Of a stretch of 64,000 nt of DNA, positions 8,344-17,439 are shown piece after piece (position 1 is the first letter of the stretch; each line of letters opens with the position of its first letter). The position numbers were made by a program, and so were the translations under genes. The notes beneath the pieces are model-generated. The model had not been told where the DNA came from. It ran no database searches and was given only the letters and a program-made list of their open reading frames with translations. Source of the DNA: Roseiarcus sp963761435 (GTDB lineage Bacteria; Pseudomonadota; Alphaproteobacteria; Rhizobiales; Beijerinckiaceae). The stretch lies in contig CAVXHJ010000024.1 in the NCBI GenBank assembly GCA_963761435.1, positions 186,001-250,000 on the forward strand, given 5' to 3'.

Positions 8344-11300
8344 CGCGGCCGCGGAGGTTAAGCGCGTAAGCGCCGTGTCGATGCGGGCGACCAGCGGCGG
8401 GACGTTCTGGGCTTCCGCCGCAGCGCGCGCAGAGAGCAGGCGCTCCCGGGCGGCGTCGAATCGCCGGTTCCTCTCCAGCAAAAGACCTACGTTGAAATCG
8501 ATCCGCGCTCTCAGGACGCCACGCTCATGCACCTGCTTGCTATTGCCGGCCTGTTCGAGCAAGGCGAGCGCGCGCTCGGCGCCCCGGAGCTTGCCAGTCA
8601 CGATCGCGCCGAGGTTGTTCGTAAGGAGCCGAAACGACGGCTTGCCTGAGTTGGAGAGAATCGCAAGGTAGGTCTCAGCCAGCGCGATCCGGTTCCAAGT
8701 GGCGGCGTACACGTCTCCGTGCAGGTCGCTGGCGACGATCGCCTTGTCCAGGTGGCGGATCGCCTCCTTCAACCGGCCGCCAAAAGCCAGCGCGGTGCCG
8801 ATTGAGCAATCGGCTCCGTTGGCGCTGAAGATCCATCCGTTTGTCTCCAGCCAGTCCCTTTGCTCCTGAAGCCGGGTCAACGCATTCTCGATCTGGCCGC
8901 TCAAGAGCTCCGCGGTCACCTTCACGTAGTTGCCCGTGACGACGTCGGACCGGGTGACCGCGGTCGTGATGCACTCCGAGGCTTCCCTTATCGCGTCGTC
9001 GAAACGTTCGCCCGCGAGGTCGATCCACCCCAGCGTCCAATAGGCCATCGCCAGTGTTCGCCGATCGTGGCGCTGACGCCCGGACTCAATCAGCTTATGG
9101 GCCCATACGCGGGCCTCGGCGATAAGACCACGAATGAGGTAGTCCCAGGCGACAGACCAGTAGGCCCAATTGAGGAGGTAGTTGTCGCCGACCTGTTCGG
9201 CGTTCGCGATCAGTTCGGCGCCAAAACGCTCGGCCACGTCGAGGGGCCAGCGGCCCAGCAGCGTCGAGCAGCGCATCAGCGCATGGCGAGCATAGGCCGC
9301 GGCTCTCGCGTCACCGATCTGCAGGGCGATCTCAAGCGCGCGCTTGGAGGTCGCTTCCGCCCGCTCGAACTCGTAACCGTGCGTGAGGATCATGCTCTGG
9401 GCATGGAGGGCGAAGACCAGCTGCGGAGACGCGCCCGCCTGTTCGAGCCTTGGGAGATAGCGGTCGGCGACGAGCTTCTCCTCCCGCACTTCCCCCTTGA
9501 GATTAAGGACTTCCTGGAGGCCGGCGACCGCATTCGCAAACTCTTCGTCGCCAACACAGCCGGGCGCCTGGTCGAGGACCGCCAGCGCCTCGCGAAAGTG
9601 TTTCTCTGCTTCTTCCAACAGGTAGACCCCAAGGGATTTCCTTGCTGAAAGATACCGGTACTTGAACGTCTTGCCGGCCTCTTCGGTGAAAGAATAGTGG
9701 TGGGCCAGGATCTCGGCGACCTCGATTAGCTGGTTGGCGCGCCGGCGCTCGAGCTCGCGTGCGACCCGCCGGTGCAGCTCGGCGCGCCTAGACGCCAGCA
9801 TACTGTCGTAAAGCGCGTCGCGAAGCAGCACATGCTTGAAAGAAAAATCGTGTGCGGCGCTGTCGTAGCGCAAGAGATCCGCCGCCTCCGCGGCCGCAAG
9901 GTGCGGCATGAGGTCGCGCGAAGGCCCGACGACCGCCGCCAGAAGCTCGTAATCGAAGTTTCGTCCGATCACGGACGCCACCTGAAGGACCTCGCGATCC
10001 TCGGCGGCGAGGCTGCCGACACGGGCGGTCAGCAACAATTGGATGCTCGCGGGCAAGACCGTCGTGGTTTTGCCGGGGTCAAACTCCAACGCTCCTTCGC
10101 TGACCCTGAGCACGTTCCGTTCGACGAGGAAACTCGCGATCTCCTCGGCGAACAGCGCGTTGCCATCGGCTTTGTCGGTGACGAGCCGAGCCAGGGGCGG
10201 CGGCATTGCGCTAACCCCGAGCCTCGTCTGCACGAGGCGCTGAATGTCCTCAGCCGGGAGAGGATCGAGTCGCAACGCCGTGACGCAGCGGCTGCCGCTC
10301 CACGGAGGCCGGTATTCCGGCCGGCGCGTGTGCAGGATCAGCAGCCCAAACCGGGCATCGTCGCCGGCAATCGCGCTCAAGACCTCTTCGGACGCACGAT
10401 CGATCCAGTGGATGTCCTCGATCAAGAGCGCGACGAGCGAACGGCGGGAGCGCGCCTCGAGGAGCCCATGGAGCATCTCTCGCGTGCGCAGGGCGATGAG
10501 CGCGCCGTCCATCCCGACGAGCGCGCCGTCCGGGAGTTTGAGGCCGATCATGTTGAGCAACAGGCCATAGCTCTGGAGCGAGCTCAGCTCGAGACTGGCG
10601 AGTCCCTCTTCCAGCTTTCGCCGGACCTCGGCTTCCGGCTCGACGGCGCTGACCTGAAACAGATCGCGCACCACCTCGATGAAGGTCCGGAATGGCGTCT
10701 GCCTGCCATCTGGGGAGCAGCTTCCCTGAAGAAGGGACGCCCGTCCGTCGCCCAGGCGGCGCCGAAACTCATAAAGCAGCCGCGACTTGCCAATGCCGGG
10801 CTCGGCCGATACGTCGATGATGCGGACTTTCCGTTGCGCGTCCGCCAGACCGCCGTCGAGCAATTGCAACTCGCGGTCTCGTCCAAGAAAGGCGCTGAGC
10901 CCTCGGAATATCGAGGTCTCGAACCGTGACGCCCCCGGGCGGATAGAGTCCAGCCGGAAGACCTTCTGCGGTTCGGTCTTGCCCTTGATGTCGAAGTCGC
11001 CGACAAACCCAGTCTCGATCTGCCCTTCGATCAGATGTAGCGTCGATTCGCTCAGATAGACGGTTCCGGGCAGGGCTAGCTTCTGGAGTCGCGAAGCCAG
11101 ATTGACCGTGTCTCCGAGCGCGGTGACTGTTGCGTCCTGGCTGAATATCCTCGCCACGACCGCAAGCCCGGAGTTCACGCCGATGCGCATTTGCGGCCGC
11201 ATGCCGTATTGGCCTTCAAGCGTCGGCGCGGCGGCGGCAAGGCGCTGGTGGATCAGGAGAGCGGCGCGGCACGCCCGAAGCGGCGCGTCCTCCAAAGCCT

Positions 11301-11670
11301 CGGACGCGCCGAAGAGCGCCATGACGCCGTCGCCGGTGAAATCCTTAGCCCAGCCGCCCTGATCCTTGATCGCCGCGGTCAGCAAATCATAGACCTGCCG
11401 GATCAGCGAGAAAGTCGCATCCTCGCCGATTCGCTCGGAGGCCTCGACAAAGCCGACCATGTCGGCGAAGAGCACCGTGACCTGGCGTCGTTCGCCCGAA
11501 GGGGGCGCCGTCTGTGCGGAGTCTTTTGCCCCACCGCCCACGCTGACGACCTTCCGTTCCGGATACAACGACTGCCGATGGCCCCGCAGCATCCTCGAGC
11601 GAGGATAACACACCTCGCTCACGTTGGCGCGCCCGACATAATTGTGCGGCGGACAAAAGGTTGAAGCCAC
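8335..11670 (-). CDS. Class III adenylate/guanylate cyclase fused to AAA ATPase and TPR region
   Basis: A 1111-aa signalling protein. Domain order: class III cyclase at about 60-235 with both metal aspartate motifs (VTVLFADMVGF and KDFTGDGVMALFG) and ALGDTVNLASRLQ; a STAND-type AAA ATPase at about 255-600 with Walker A (AEPGIGKSRLL) and the Walker B-like LLIEDIHWID; then a long helical repeat (TPR-like) region to the end. Such proteins couple nucleotide signalling to protein interactions; the ligand is unknown. The first 26 residues look poor, and ATG 11592 (MLRGHRQ) is a credible alternative start. It lies 21 bases downstream of mtgA in the same direction. Together with the genes at the left edge and at 13.1 kb it makes three cyclase-domain proteins in 15 kb. 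Confidence 0.9.
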   Translation of the reverse strand: MASTFCPPHNYVGRANVSEVCYPRSRMLRGHRQSLYPERKVVSVGGGAKDSAQTAPPSGERRQVTVLFADMVGFVEASERIGEDATFSLIRQVYDLLTAAIKDQGGWAKDFTGDGVMALFGASEALEDAPLRACRAALLIHQRLAAAAPTLEGQYGMRPQMRIGVNSGLAVVARIFSQDATVTALGDTVNLASRLQKLALPGTVYLSESTLHLIEGQIETGFVGDFDIKGKTEPQKVFRLDSIRPGASRFETSIFRGLSAFLGRDRELQLLDGGLADAQRKVRIIDVSAEPGIGKSRLLYEFRRRLGDGRASLLQGSCSPDGRQTPFRTFIEVVRDLFQVSAVEPEAEVRRKLEEGLASLELSSLQSYGLLLNMIGLKLPDGALVGMDGALIALRTREMLHGLLEARSRRSLVALLIEDIHWIDRASEEVLSAIAGDDARFGLLILHTRRPEYRPPWSGSRCVTALRLDPLPAEDIQRLVQTRLGVSAMPPPLARLVTDKADGNALFAEEIASFLVERNVLRVSEGALEFDPGKTTTVLPASIQLLLTARVGSLAAEDREVLQVASVIGRNFDYELLAAVVGPSRDLMPHLAAAEAADLLRYDSAAHDFSFKHVLLRDALYDSMLASRRAELHRRVARELERRRANQLIEVAEILAHHYSFTEEAGKTFKYRYLSARKSLGVYLLEEAEKHFREALAVLDQAPGCVGDEEFANAVAGLQEVLNLKGEVREEKLVADRYLPRLEQAGASPQLVFALHAQSMILTHGYEFERAEATSKRALEIALQIGDARAAAYARHALMRCSTLLGRWPLDVAERFGAELIANAEQVGDNYLLNWAYWSVAWDYLIRGLIAEARVWAHKLIESGRQRHDRRTLAMAYWTLGWIDLAGERFDDAIREASECITTAVTRSDVVTGNYVKVTAELLSGQIENALTRLQEQRDWLETNGWIFSANGADCSIGTALAFGGRLKEAIRHLDKAIVASDLHGDVYAATWNRIALAETYLAILSNSGKPSFRLLTNNLGAIVTGKLRGAERALALLEQAGNSKQVHERGVLRARIDFNVGLLLERNRRFDAARERLLSARAAAEAQNVPPLVARIDTALTRLTSAAAAV

Positions 11671-11691
11671 GCCAGGCCGCCGCGGGGCGAC

Positions 11692-12381
11692 CTACCGCGG
11701 CAAACAATGGAGCAAATCGGAGTTCAGGCGCGCCTTCGCTTCGATTCGGGCGGCGAGGCGCCGATGGAGCGCCGTCGGACGGGCAGGGTTGCGCAGAGCT
11801 GGGTTTGGCAGCGCCGCCGCCAGGAGCGCCGCCTCGTGCGGATCGAGCGCGCTCGCGGTGGTGTGAAAATAGCGATGCGCCGCAGCCTCGATCCCGAACA
11901 GGCCGTCGCCCCATTCGGCGACGTTGAGATAGGTCTCCATCGTTCGCGCCTTCGACCAGGCCTTCCCGAGCACAAGAGCCATGCCAATCTCGAGGCCCTT
12001 GCGCACGACCGAACGGCCTGGCCACAGAAACAAATTCTTGGCCGTCTGCATGGTGACTGTCGAGGCGCCGCGGCTCGGGCCGCCCGGCCCGGCTTTGCCG
12101 AGAACATTGCGCAGGGCGCCCCAGTCGACGCCATCATTGTCGCAAAAGCTCGCGTCTTCGGACGCGATCACCGCGGCGAGCGCTGCTGGCGATACGTTTC
12201 TGAGCCGCGCAATCTCGCGTTGGTAGCTCTTGCCCTCGATCATGCGCCCGAGCATCAGGGTCGAGACCGGGTCGACGACGGCGTAGAGGGCGACAAGCCC
12301 CACAAAGATAACGAGCAGCGCAATCGCCGCCCAGCCGACGACGCGCGCCAGGATAGCGAATGAGAAGCGCCGCCGGACCAC
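11692..12381 (-). CDS. mtgA: Monofunctional biosynthetic peptidoglycan transglycosylase
   Basis: A 229-aa protein with one N-terminal membrane anchor (about 9-34) and a glycosyltransferase-51 domain facing the periplasm. Catalytic Glu75 sits in the motif IASEDASFCDN, and the second conserved segment GASTVTMQTAKNLFLW follows at about 105, with KARTMETYLNVAEWG downstream. No transpeptidase domain follows, which defines MtgA. It polymerises lipid II into glycan strands. The start is 99 bases from the divergent phosphatase gene, and the spacer contains a perfect 14-bp inverted repeat. Confidence 0.94.
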   Translation of the reverse strand: MVRRRFSFAILARVVGWAAIALLVIFVGLVALYAVVDPVSTLMLGRMIEGKSYQREIARLRNVSPAALAAVIASEDASFCDNDGVDWGALRNVLGKAGPGGPSRGASTVTMQTAKNLFLWPGRSVVRKGLEIGMALVLGKAWSKARTMETYLNVAEWGDGLFGIEAAAHRYFHTTASALDPHEAALLAAALPNPALRNPARPTALHRRLAARIEAKARLNSDLLHCLPR

Positions 12382-12431
12382 GGGCCTGAGCCTTGGCCGA
12401 AGTCGGCGCGCCGGGCAAGCGCCAGGGCGGC

Positions 12432-12465
12432 CACAAAGGCGGATCGCCTCGGATCCGCCTTTGTG
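12432..12465. repeat. Perfect 14-bp inverted repeat between divergent mtgA and phosphatase genes
   Basis: CACAAAGGCGGATC (12432-12445) is exactly complementary to GATCCGCCTTTGTG (12452-12465) with a 6-base loop. It lies upstream of both divergent genes, so it is not a terminator for either. It could be an operator, or a 5' hairpin ending 14 bases before the phosphatase start. Confidence 0.7.
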
Positions 12466-12479
12466 TTAGGGCCAGCCGA

Positions 12480-13082
12480 ATGAAGCCTCCCTTTTTCGCC
12501 AGACTGACCGTTTGCGGCCTTGACGAACTTGATCGTCATTCCACCCGCGGCGTCACACATGTTCTATCAATTCTCGATCCCGAATGGCCGGAGCCGGAAG
12601 CGTTCCAAGTTTTCGATCCGCACTCTCGGGTCACGTTCCGCTTTCACGACGCCATTGAGCCGGAGCTGGGCGTCGTCTTGCCTCAGAAGGCGGTCGTCGA
12701 GGCGATCCTCGCGTTCGCTCGCGATGCTGGCGACGTGCGTCACCTTTTGATTCATTGCCACGCCGGAATCTCGCGTTCGACGGCGGCGATGACGATGATC
12801 ATGGCGCAGGCTAACCCGCACGAGAAGGAGGACGCGATTATCGAGCGGCTGCTTGAAATCCGTCCTCAGGCCTGGCCGAATTCCCGCATGATCGCCTTCG
12901 CAGACGACCTTCTCGGCCGTGACGGCCGGCTCAGCGCCGCGGTCGCCCTTGTCTATGCCCGGCGGCTCGAGATCGAGCCGCAACTGGCGGAAACGATGCG
13001 TCGGCTGAACCGGGCGAGGGAGGTTGAAATTGGCCTCGCTGCAAAGATCTCAGCCAGCGCGCCCGCGAGTTCTTCCGGATAA
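12480..13082 (+). CDS. Protein tyrosine phosphatase-like protein
   Basis: A 200-aa protein with the cysteine-phosphatase signature HCHAGISRS: nucleophile Cys93, arginine Arg99. The general-acid aspartate is probably Asp57 in FHDAIEP. The order of elements matches the dual-specificity or tyrosine phosphatase superfamily, and this small version is common next to cell-wall or housekeeping genes in Rhizobiales. Substrate unknown. I use ATG 12480; an upstream in-frame start at 12393 would run through the inverted repeat and reads as non-conserved sequence. It is divergent from mtgA and convergent with the next gene, 20 bases away. Confidence 0.85.
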   Translation: MKPPFFARLTVCGLDELDRHSTRGVTHVLSILDPEWPEPEAFQVFDPHSRVTFRFHDAIEPELGVVLPQKAVVEAILAFARDAGDVRHLLIHCHAGISRSTAAMTMIMAQANPHEKEDAIIERLLEIRPQAWPNSRMIAFADDLLGRDGRLSAAVALVYARRLEIEPQLAETMRRLNRAREVEIGLAAKISASAPASSSG

Positions 13083-13102
13083 GCCTCGTTCGGCGTGCGC
13101 TC

Positions 13103-14884
13103 TCAGTCTTCCGGCGCTCCAGCCTCGCGCATGCCGTCCCCGATGCGCTTGCGGCCGGCGAGATAGGTCGGGTTGTCGCTTTCGGCCGAGTCGCGAAACC
13201 GCGCGAGCGTGAATTTCGGGGCGAGCGCGAGCCCAGCTTTCATCTCCGCCCGCGCCTCCTCGAGGCGGCTGAGATGCGCCAGCGCCGCCGCGCCGTAGAA
13301 GTGGTTCAGCGGATAGTTGCGGCTCGCGTCGACCGAGCGGCGGAACAGCGTGATCGCCTCCTCATCGGCGCCGAGATGAAGCTTCGCCAGCCCCTGAATA
13401 TGGACCCAGATGAAAGCGACGGCGTCGGACGGCGAAAGCCGGAAAGCCTCCTTCACGTGCGACTCGGTCTCTTCTGGCCGGCCGAGGGCGATCTTCGCCA
13501 ATCCGATCCATGCGTGCGCGGCGCCGAGGTTGCGATTGAGGGTCAGCGCCCGCTCCAGCTCCCCGATACCTCGCGCGGCGCGATTGGTCATGATCTGGAC
13601 GAAGCCCAGCCAGAGATGGGCCCAGTAGTTGCGGGGCGCGATCGAAATTCCCTTGATCAGCAACGCCTCAGCGGCGGCGAGGCGTTCGTCCCGGTCGTCG
13701 CTTGCGTAGACGCCGCCAAGCAGCACGTCGGATCGGGCCGCCCCCACGAGAGCATCGATATTTGACGGATCGAGCGCGACCGCCCGCTCGAAATAACCGC
13801 GGGCGCGCTCGATGTTCTGGACCCCGGCTTTGTTGAACCATTGCACGCCTTGAAAATAAAGATCCACGGAATCGGGATTGGCCTCCTGTTCCGCGCGCCG
13901 CGCTTCAGCGGCGATGAGTTCCGGGCGCACTTGATTTGCAAGCTGAGAAACGATTTCGTCCTGCATGTCGAAGAGATCAGCCATCGGCTTGTCGAACCGG
14001 TCCGCCCAAAGATGGTTGCCGGTCGTCGCGTCGATGAGCTGCACGTTGACCCGCATGCGGCTCCCGCCGCGCTGGATGGTGCCTTCCAGGATATAGCGAA
14101 CGTTCAATTCGCGGCCGAGCTGCTTGGCGTCGACGGACTTGCCCTTGTACGTGAAGGCGGTGTTTCGCGCGACGATGAACGAATTGGCGATTCGCGCGAG
14201 GTCGGTGGTCAGGGTCTCCGTGACGCCGTCGACAAAATGCTCGTGCTCGGCGTCGCCGCCCAGACTCGCGAACGGCAGGACGACGATCGACAATCGCGGC
14301 GGCGCGGGCTTTTCGGCCGCTGCGGAGCTTGGCGCTGGGTCGACGCGAGGGCTCGGGCTCGCGCCGACCTCGAGCGAATAGACCCTGATCGGTTCGGTGA
14401 TGTTCTTGAGCTCGGTCTGGCCAAGGTCGCTTACCGAGAGATCGAGCCGCCCCTTGACCTGCCTGTAAGCGTCCTCGGACAGGCAGATGGCGCCCGGCTT
14501 GGCGATACCTTCGAGGCGGGCGGCGATATTGACGCCGTCGCCCATAAGATCGCCGTCGCTCTCTTCGACCACGTCGCCCAGATGAATGCCAACCCTGAAC
14601 TCAATTCGCCGCTCGGGCGGCAGGCCCGCGTTGCGCTCGACGAGACCCTGCTGCATCTCGATGGCGCAGCGCACGGCGTCAACGACGCTGCGGAACTCGA
14701 CGATGCTCCCGTCGCCGGTGCGCTTGACCACCCGGCCGCGGTTGACGGAGATAGTCGGATCGATGAGGTCGCTCCTCAGCGTTCGCATTCGCGCCAGGAT
14801 CCGATCTTCATCGGCTCCCGCCAGCCGTGAGAACCCGACGATGTCGTTGACCAGAATTGCCGCGAGCTTGCGCGCCTCAGTCAT
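13103..14884 (-). CDS. Class III adenylate/guanylate cyclase with TolB-like and TPR regions
   Basis: A 593-aa protein. Residues about 1-175 form a class III cyclase domain (motifs LAAILVNDIVGFSRL and RTGDGSIVEFRS; GDGVNIAARLEG). A linker rich in Pro/Ala/Ser follows, then a domain with FASLGGDAEHEHFVDGVTE and YILEGTIQRGG typical of the TolB-like segment in such cyclases (about 200-330), then TPR repeats to the C terminus. This architecture is abundant in Bradyrhizobium relatives. One expected metal aspartate is seen in VNDIVGF, the second in TGDG. I start at ATG 14884; GTG 14911 is possible. It lies end to end with the phosphatase gene. Confidence 0.9.
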   Translation of the reverse strand: MTEARKLAAILVNDIVGFSRLAGADEDRILARMRTLRSDLIDPTISVNRGRVVKRTGDGSIVEFRSVVDAVRCAIEMQQGLVERNAGLPPERRIEFRVGIHLGDVVEESDGDLMGDGVNIAARLEGIAKPGAICLSEDAYRQVKGRLDLSVSDLGQTELKNITEPIRVYSLEVGASPSPRVDPAPSSAAAEKPAPPRLSIVVLPFASLGGDAEHEHFVDGVTETLTTDLARIANSFIVARNTAFTYKGKSVDAKQLGRELNVRYILEGTIQRGGSRMRVNVQLIDATTGNHLWADRFDKPMADLFDMQDEIVSQLANQVRPELIAAEARRAEQEANPDSVDLYFQGVQWFNKAGVQNIERARGYFERAVALDPSNIDALVGAARSDVLLGGVYASDDRDERLAAAEALLIKGISIAPRNYWAHLWLGFVQIMTNRAARGIGELERALTLNRNLGAAHAWIGLAKIALGRPEETESHVKEAFRLSPSDAVAFIWVHIQGLAKLHLGADEEAITLFRRSVDASRNYPLNHFYGAAALAHLSRLEEARAEMKAGLALAPKFTLARFRDSAESDNPTYLAGRKRIGDGMREAGAPED

Positions 14885-15087
14885 AGGGTTTGGACTCTCC
14901 GCCGATTCCACGGCCTATATAGGTCTCCAGCGGCGTCTATACAGGATGGGCGGCGCCGGGTGGGAGGAGGCGGCGCTTGTCGCCCCCGCAAGGCGCGCGC
15001 GCATAGCGTCGAATTCGGCTTGATTTGACCAGCCCGCGTCCCCCCGCGCATTTTGTGCCGAACCTCAGCCAGCAAGAAGGCCCGCTC

Positions 15088-15867
15088 ATGACCGCCACCC
15101 GCCTCGTCATTCCCGATCTCGCCGGCAAAACCGTGCTCATCACCGGCGGCTCGGTCGGCATCGGCGCAGCCGTCGCCCGCGCGTTCGCCGAACAGGGGGC
15201 TGCGGTCGTGATTGGTTATCACAAGAACGAAAAACCGGCCCAAACGCTGGCGGGCGAGATCAAGGGCGCGGGCGGCGAAGCGCTCGCGGTGAAAGGCGAC
15301 GTCGCCGACCCCAAGGCCTGCGATCGGGTCGTGGCCGAGGCAACCGCCCGGTTCGGCCGCCTCGACGGCCTGATCAACAACGCCGGGACGATGCTTGGGC
15401 GCGTCAGCTCAGTCGAGGCCAGCGACGAACACGTCCAGGCGGTAATCAATCTCAATTCGCGCTCGGTCATCTCGATGACGCGCGCCGCTGCGCCGTGGCT
15501 CGAGCGGCAGGGCGGCTTCATCATCAACACGACTTCAATTGCAGCGCGAAACGGCGGGGCCGGCGGGGCGATGCTTTATGCGGCGGCCAAGGGTTTCGTC
15601 TCCACGATCACCCGTGGCCACGCCAAGGAGCTGATCGGCAAGAAGATTCGCGTCAATGCGGTGGCTCCCGGCGTCATCACGACGGCGTTTCATGAACGCT
15701 ATTCGACTCCCGAGGGACTGGAGGCGATCCGCAAGACAATTCCCGCCGCCCGGCTGGGTACGGCCGAGGACTGCGTCGGCGCTTATCTGTTCCTCGCCTC
15801 CGAGGCCTTGAGCGGCTACGTCATCGGCCAGATCATCGAGGTCAACGGCGGCCAGTTGATGCCGTGA
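15088..15867 (+). CDS. Short-chain dehydrogenase/reductase (SDR)
   Basis: A 259-aa classical SDR. It shows the cofactor motif TGGSVGIG at about 19-26, the NNAG motif, a catalytic serine in INTTSIAARNGG, the YxxxK pair in MLYAAAKGF, and the C-terminal GQIIEVNGGQ. Members are NAD(P)H-dependent oxidoreductases; the substrate (fatty acyl, sugar or polyol) cannot be told from sequence. The start at ATG 15088 follows a caagaagg ribosome site; a longer version from 15025 lacks support. It stands alone and is convergent with sciP. Confidence 0.9.
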   Translation: MTATRLVIPDLAGKTVLITGGSVGIGAAVARAFAEQGAAVVIGYHKNEKPAQTLAGEIKGAGGEALAVKGDVADPKACDRVVAEATARFGRLDGLINNAGTMLGRVSSVEASDEHVQAVINLNSRSVISMTRAAAPWLERQGGFIINTTSIAARNGGAGGAMLYAAAKGFVSTITRGHAKELIGKKIRVNAVAPGVITTAFHERYSTPEGLEAIRKTIPAARLGTAEDCVGAYLFLASEALSGYVIGQIIEVNGGQLMP

Positions 15868-16005
15868 GGCGCTTCACCCTCTCCCGCACCCGCGCCGGCG
15901 TGACCAATCAAAGTTCCAGGTTCGCCTTCCGTCAATTAATAAGTGAATTGTTCGATCCAATTCAAGTCTATACGCTGATTACATGACTACCCCGGATGGC
16001 CGCGA

Positions 16006-16281
16006 CTATTGCCGATATTGCTGAATACGCGTCGTTCGCAATCCTGCCAAGCCAAACTGGTCGATCGAGACTTGCCAGCTCAAAAACTCGTCCACCGTCA
16101 GAGTATAGCGCGAACACGCCTCTTCCAGCGAAAGCAACCCGCCCCGCACTGCGGCGACCACCTCGGCCTTGCGGCGAATGACCCAGCGGCGGGTTGAAGG
16201 CGGGGGCAGGTCGGCGATCGTTAGCGGACTGCCGTCGGGACCGATGACATATTTCACTCTCGGCCGCAGCGTTTCACTCAT
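16006..16281 (-). CDS. sciP: CtrA inhibitor SciP (DUF1153)
   Basis: A 91-aa helix-turn-helix protein that matches DUF1153 over its full length: VKYVIGPDGSPLTIADLPP at about 10-28, TRRWVIRRKAEVVAAV at 31-46, then the HTH with LSLEEACSRYTLTVDEFLSW, and a final GLAGLRTTRIQQYR. In Caulobacter SciP binds the master cell-cycle regulator CtrA or its promoters and stops CtrA from activating flagellar and other G1 genes. Its presence places the host firmly in the Alphaproteobacteria. A CtrA-type box lies 54-68 bases upstream of the start, which suggests a negative feedback loop here too. Confidence 0.96.
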   Translation of the reverse strand: MSETLRPRVKYVIGPDGSPLTIADLPPPSTRRWVIRRKAEVVAAVRGGLLSLEEACSRYTLTVDEFLSWQVSIDQFGLAGLRTTRIQQYRQ

Positions 16282-16334
16282 TGCACTCTCACTCGGACGC
16301 GTGTCACATTTTCCGGGACGATAGGCGAACCGAT

Positions 16335-16349
16335 TTAAGATTTACCTAA
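16335..16349 (-). promoter_or_regulatory. Probable CtrA-binding box upstream of sciP
   Basis: TTAA (16335-16338), seven bases, then CTAA (16346-16349); read on the sciP strand it is TTAG-N7-TTAA. The CtrA consensus is TTAA-N7-TTAA, so seven of eight half-site bases match. Position and biology (sciP is CtrA-activated in Caulobacter) support it. Confidence 0.55.
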
Positions 16350-16506
16350 GCGACATAGGCGCAAAGTGCCCGATACCGGGGATGGGTTTTGCGTAGGCGC
16401 CGGGCGCCTGCGTCGCGGACAGGTCGAGCACCGGCGCGGCCAAGGTTCGGCCCTGATTGGCCGCTAGCAGGAACCCAAATCGACGACGATGAATTGGAGC
16501 GCCGAA

Positions 16507-17322
16507 ATGCGAGGGTGTCTTGTGAGGTTGCTGCTGGCGGTCGCGGCGGGAGCGGCGTTCGGCGTCGCCTCGGCGCGGGCCGCCGATTGCGGAGACAGCG
16601 CGGACGGGTTCAACGAATGGCTCGCCTCGTTCAAGCAGGTCGCGATTCGGGACGGCGTCTCGCCTCAGGTCGTCGACAGCGCCCTGAACGGGGTCGTCTA
16701 CCAACCCGCGGTCTCGGCCCACGATCGCAGCCAGGGATTCGGGCAGAGTTTCGCCACTTTCTCCGCCCGGCACGCCACGCCCGCACTGATCAAGAAGGGC
16801 AAGACGATGATGCTTGCCTATGCCGAGCCATTTCAGAAGATCGAGCAGCGTTACGGCGTCCCCGCACCCGTTCTGGCGGCGATTTGGGGGCTCGAAACCG
16901 GCTACGGCGGCGACCTCGGCGCCTACCCCACGTTCAGCGCCCTGGCGACGCTTGCCTACGACTGCCGCCGGGCGCAAATCTACCGCGCCGAGCTGGTTGA
17001 TGCTCTGATGATGGTTCAAAGGGGATTGCTGCAGCCTGGACAGATGCGCGGCGCCTGGGCCGGCGAGATCGGCCAGACCCAATTCATGCCGTCGGCCTAT
17101 CTGAAATACGCGGTCAACGTCGAGGGCGGCGGCGGCGGCAACCTGATGAGCCCCGCGGACGCGTTGGCCTCAACCGCCAATTTCCTTCGCGGCCACGGCT
17201 GGCAGCCGGGCGCCGGCTGGGATGAAGGCCAGCCGAACTTCCCCGTGCTGCTCGAATGGAACTCGGCGCCGGTCTACGCCAAGACGATTGCGCTCTTGGC
17301 CGATAAACTGGCGCAGCCCTAA
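16507..17322 (+). CDS. Lytic murein transglycosylase (MltB-like)
   Basis: A 271-aa exported enzyme with a signal peptide (about 1-25, ending ASARAAD). The SLT-type domain has catalytic Glu130 in the motif IWGLETGYGG and the second signature GEIGQTQFMPSAYL about 45 residues on. It cleaves glycan strands with 1,6-anhydro product formation; this subfamily is MltB-like and soluble here, as no lipobox is present. I chose ATG 16507, seven bases after ggag, over ATG 16489. The gene lies between divergent sciP and mnmA. Confidence 0.9.
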   Translation: MRGCLVRLLLAVAAGAAFGVASARAADCGDSADGFNEWLASFKQVAIRDGVSPQVVDSALNGVVYQPAVSAHDRSQGFGQSFATFSARHATPALIKKGKTMMLAYAEPFQKIEQRYGVPAPVLAAIWGLETGYGGDLGAYPTFSALATLAYDCRRAQIYRAELVDALMMVQRGLLQPGQMRGAWAGEIGQTQFMPSAYLKYAVNVEGGGGGNLMSPADALASTANFLRGHGWQPGAGWDEGQPNFPVLLEWNSAPVYAKTIALLADKLAQP

Positions 17323-17439
17323 CGGTTCCGCTTCGAGCGGCGCTATGGCGGGGGCGGCCGAATTGGGCTATGGGCTTGCCGGTTGGGCGAAACGCCCGAC
17401 ATAACCCGCAGTCCGGCGTCCCGCCCGGCCAAGATTGTG

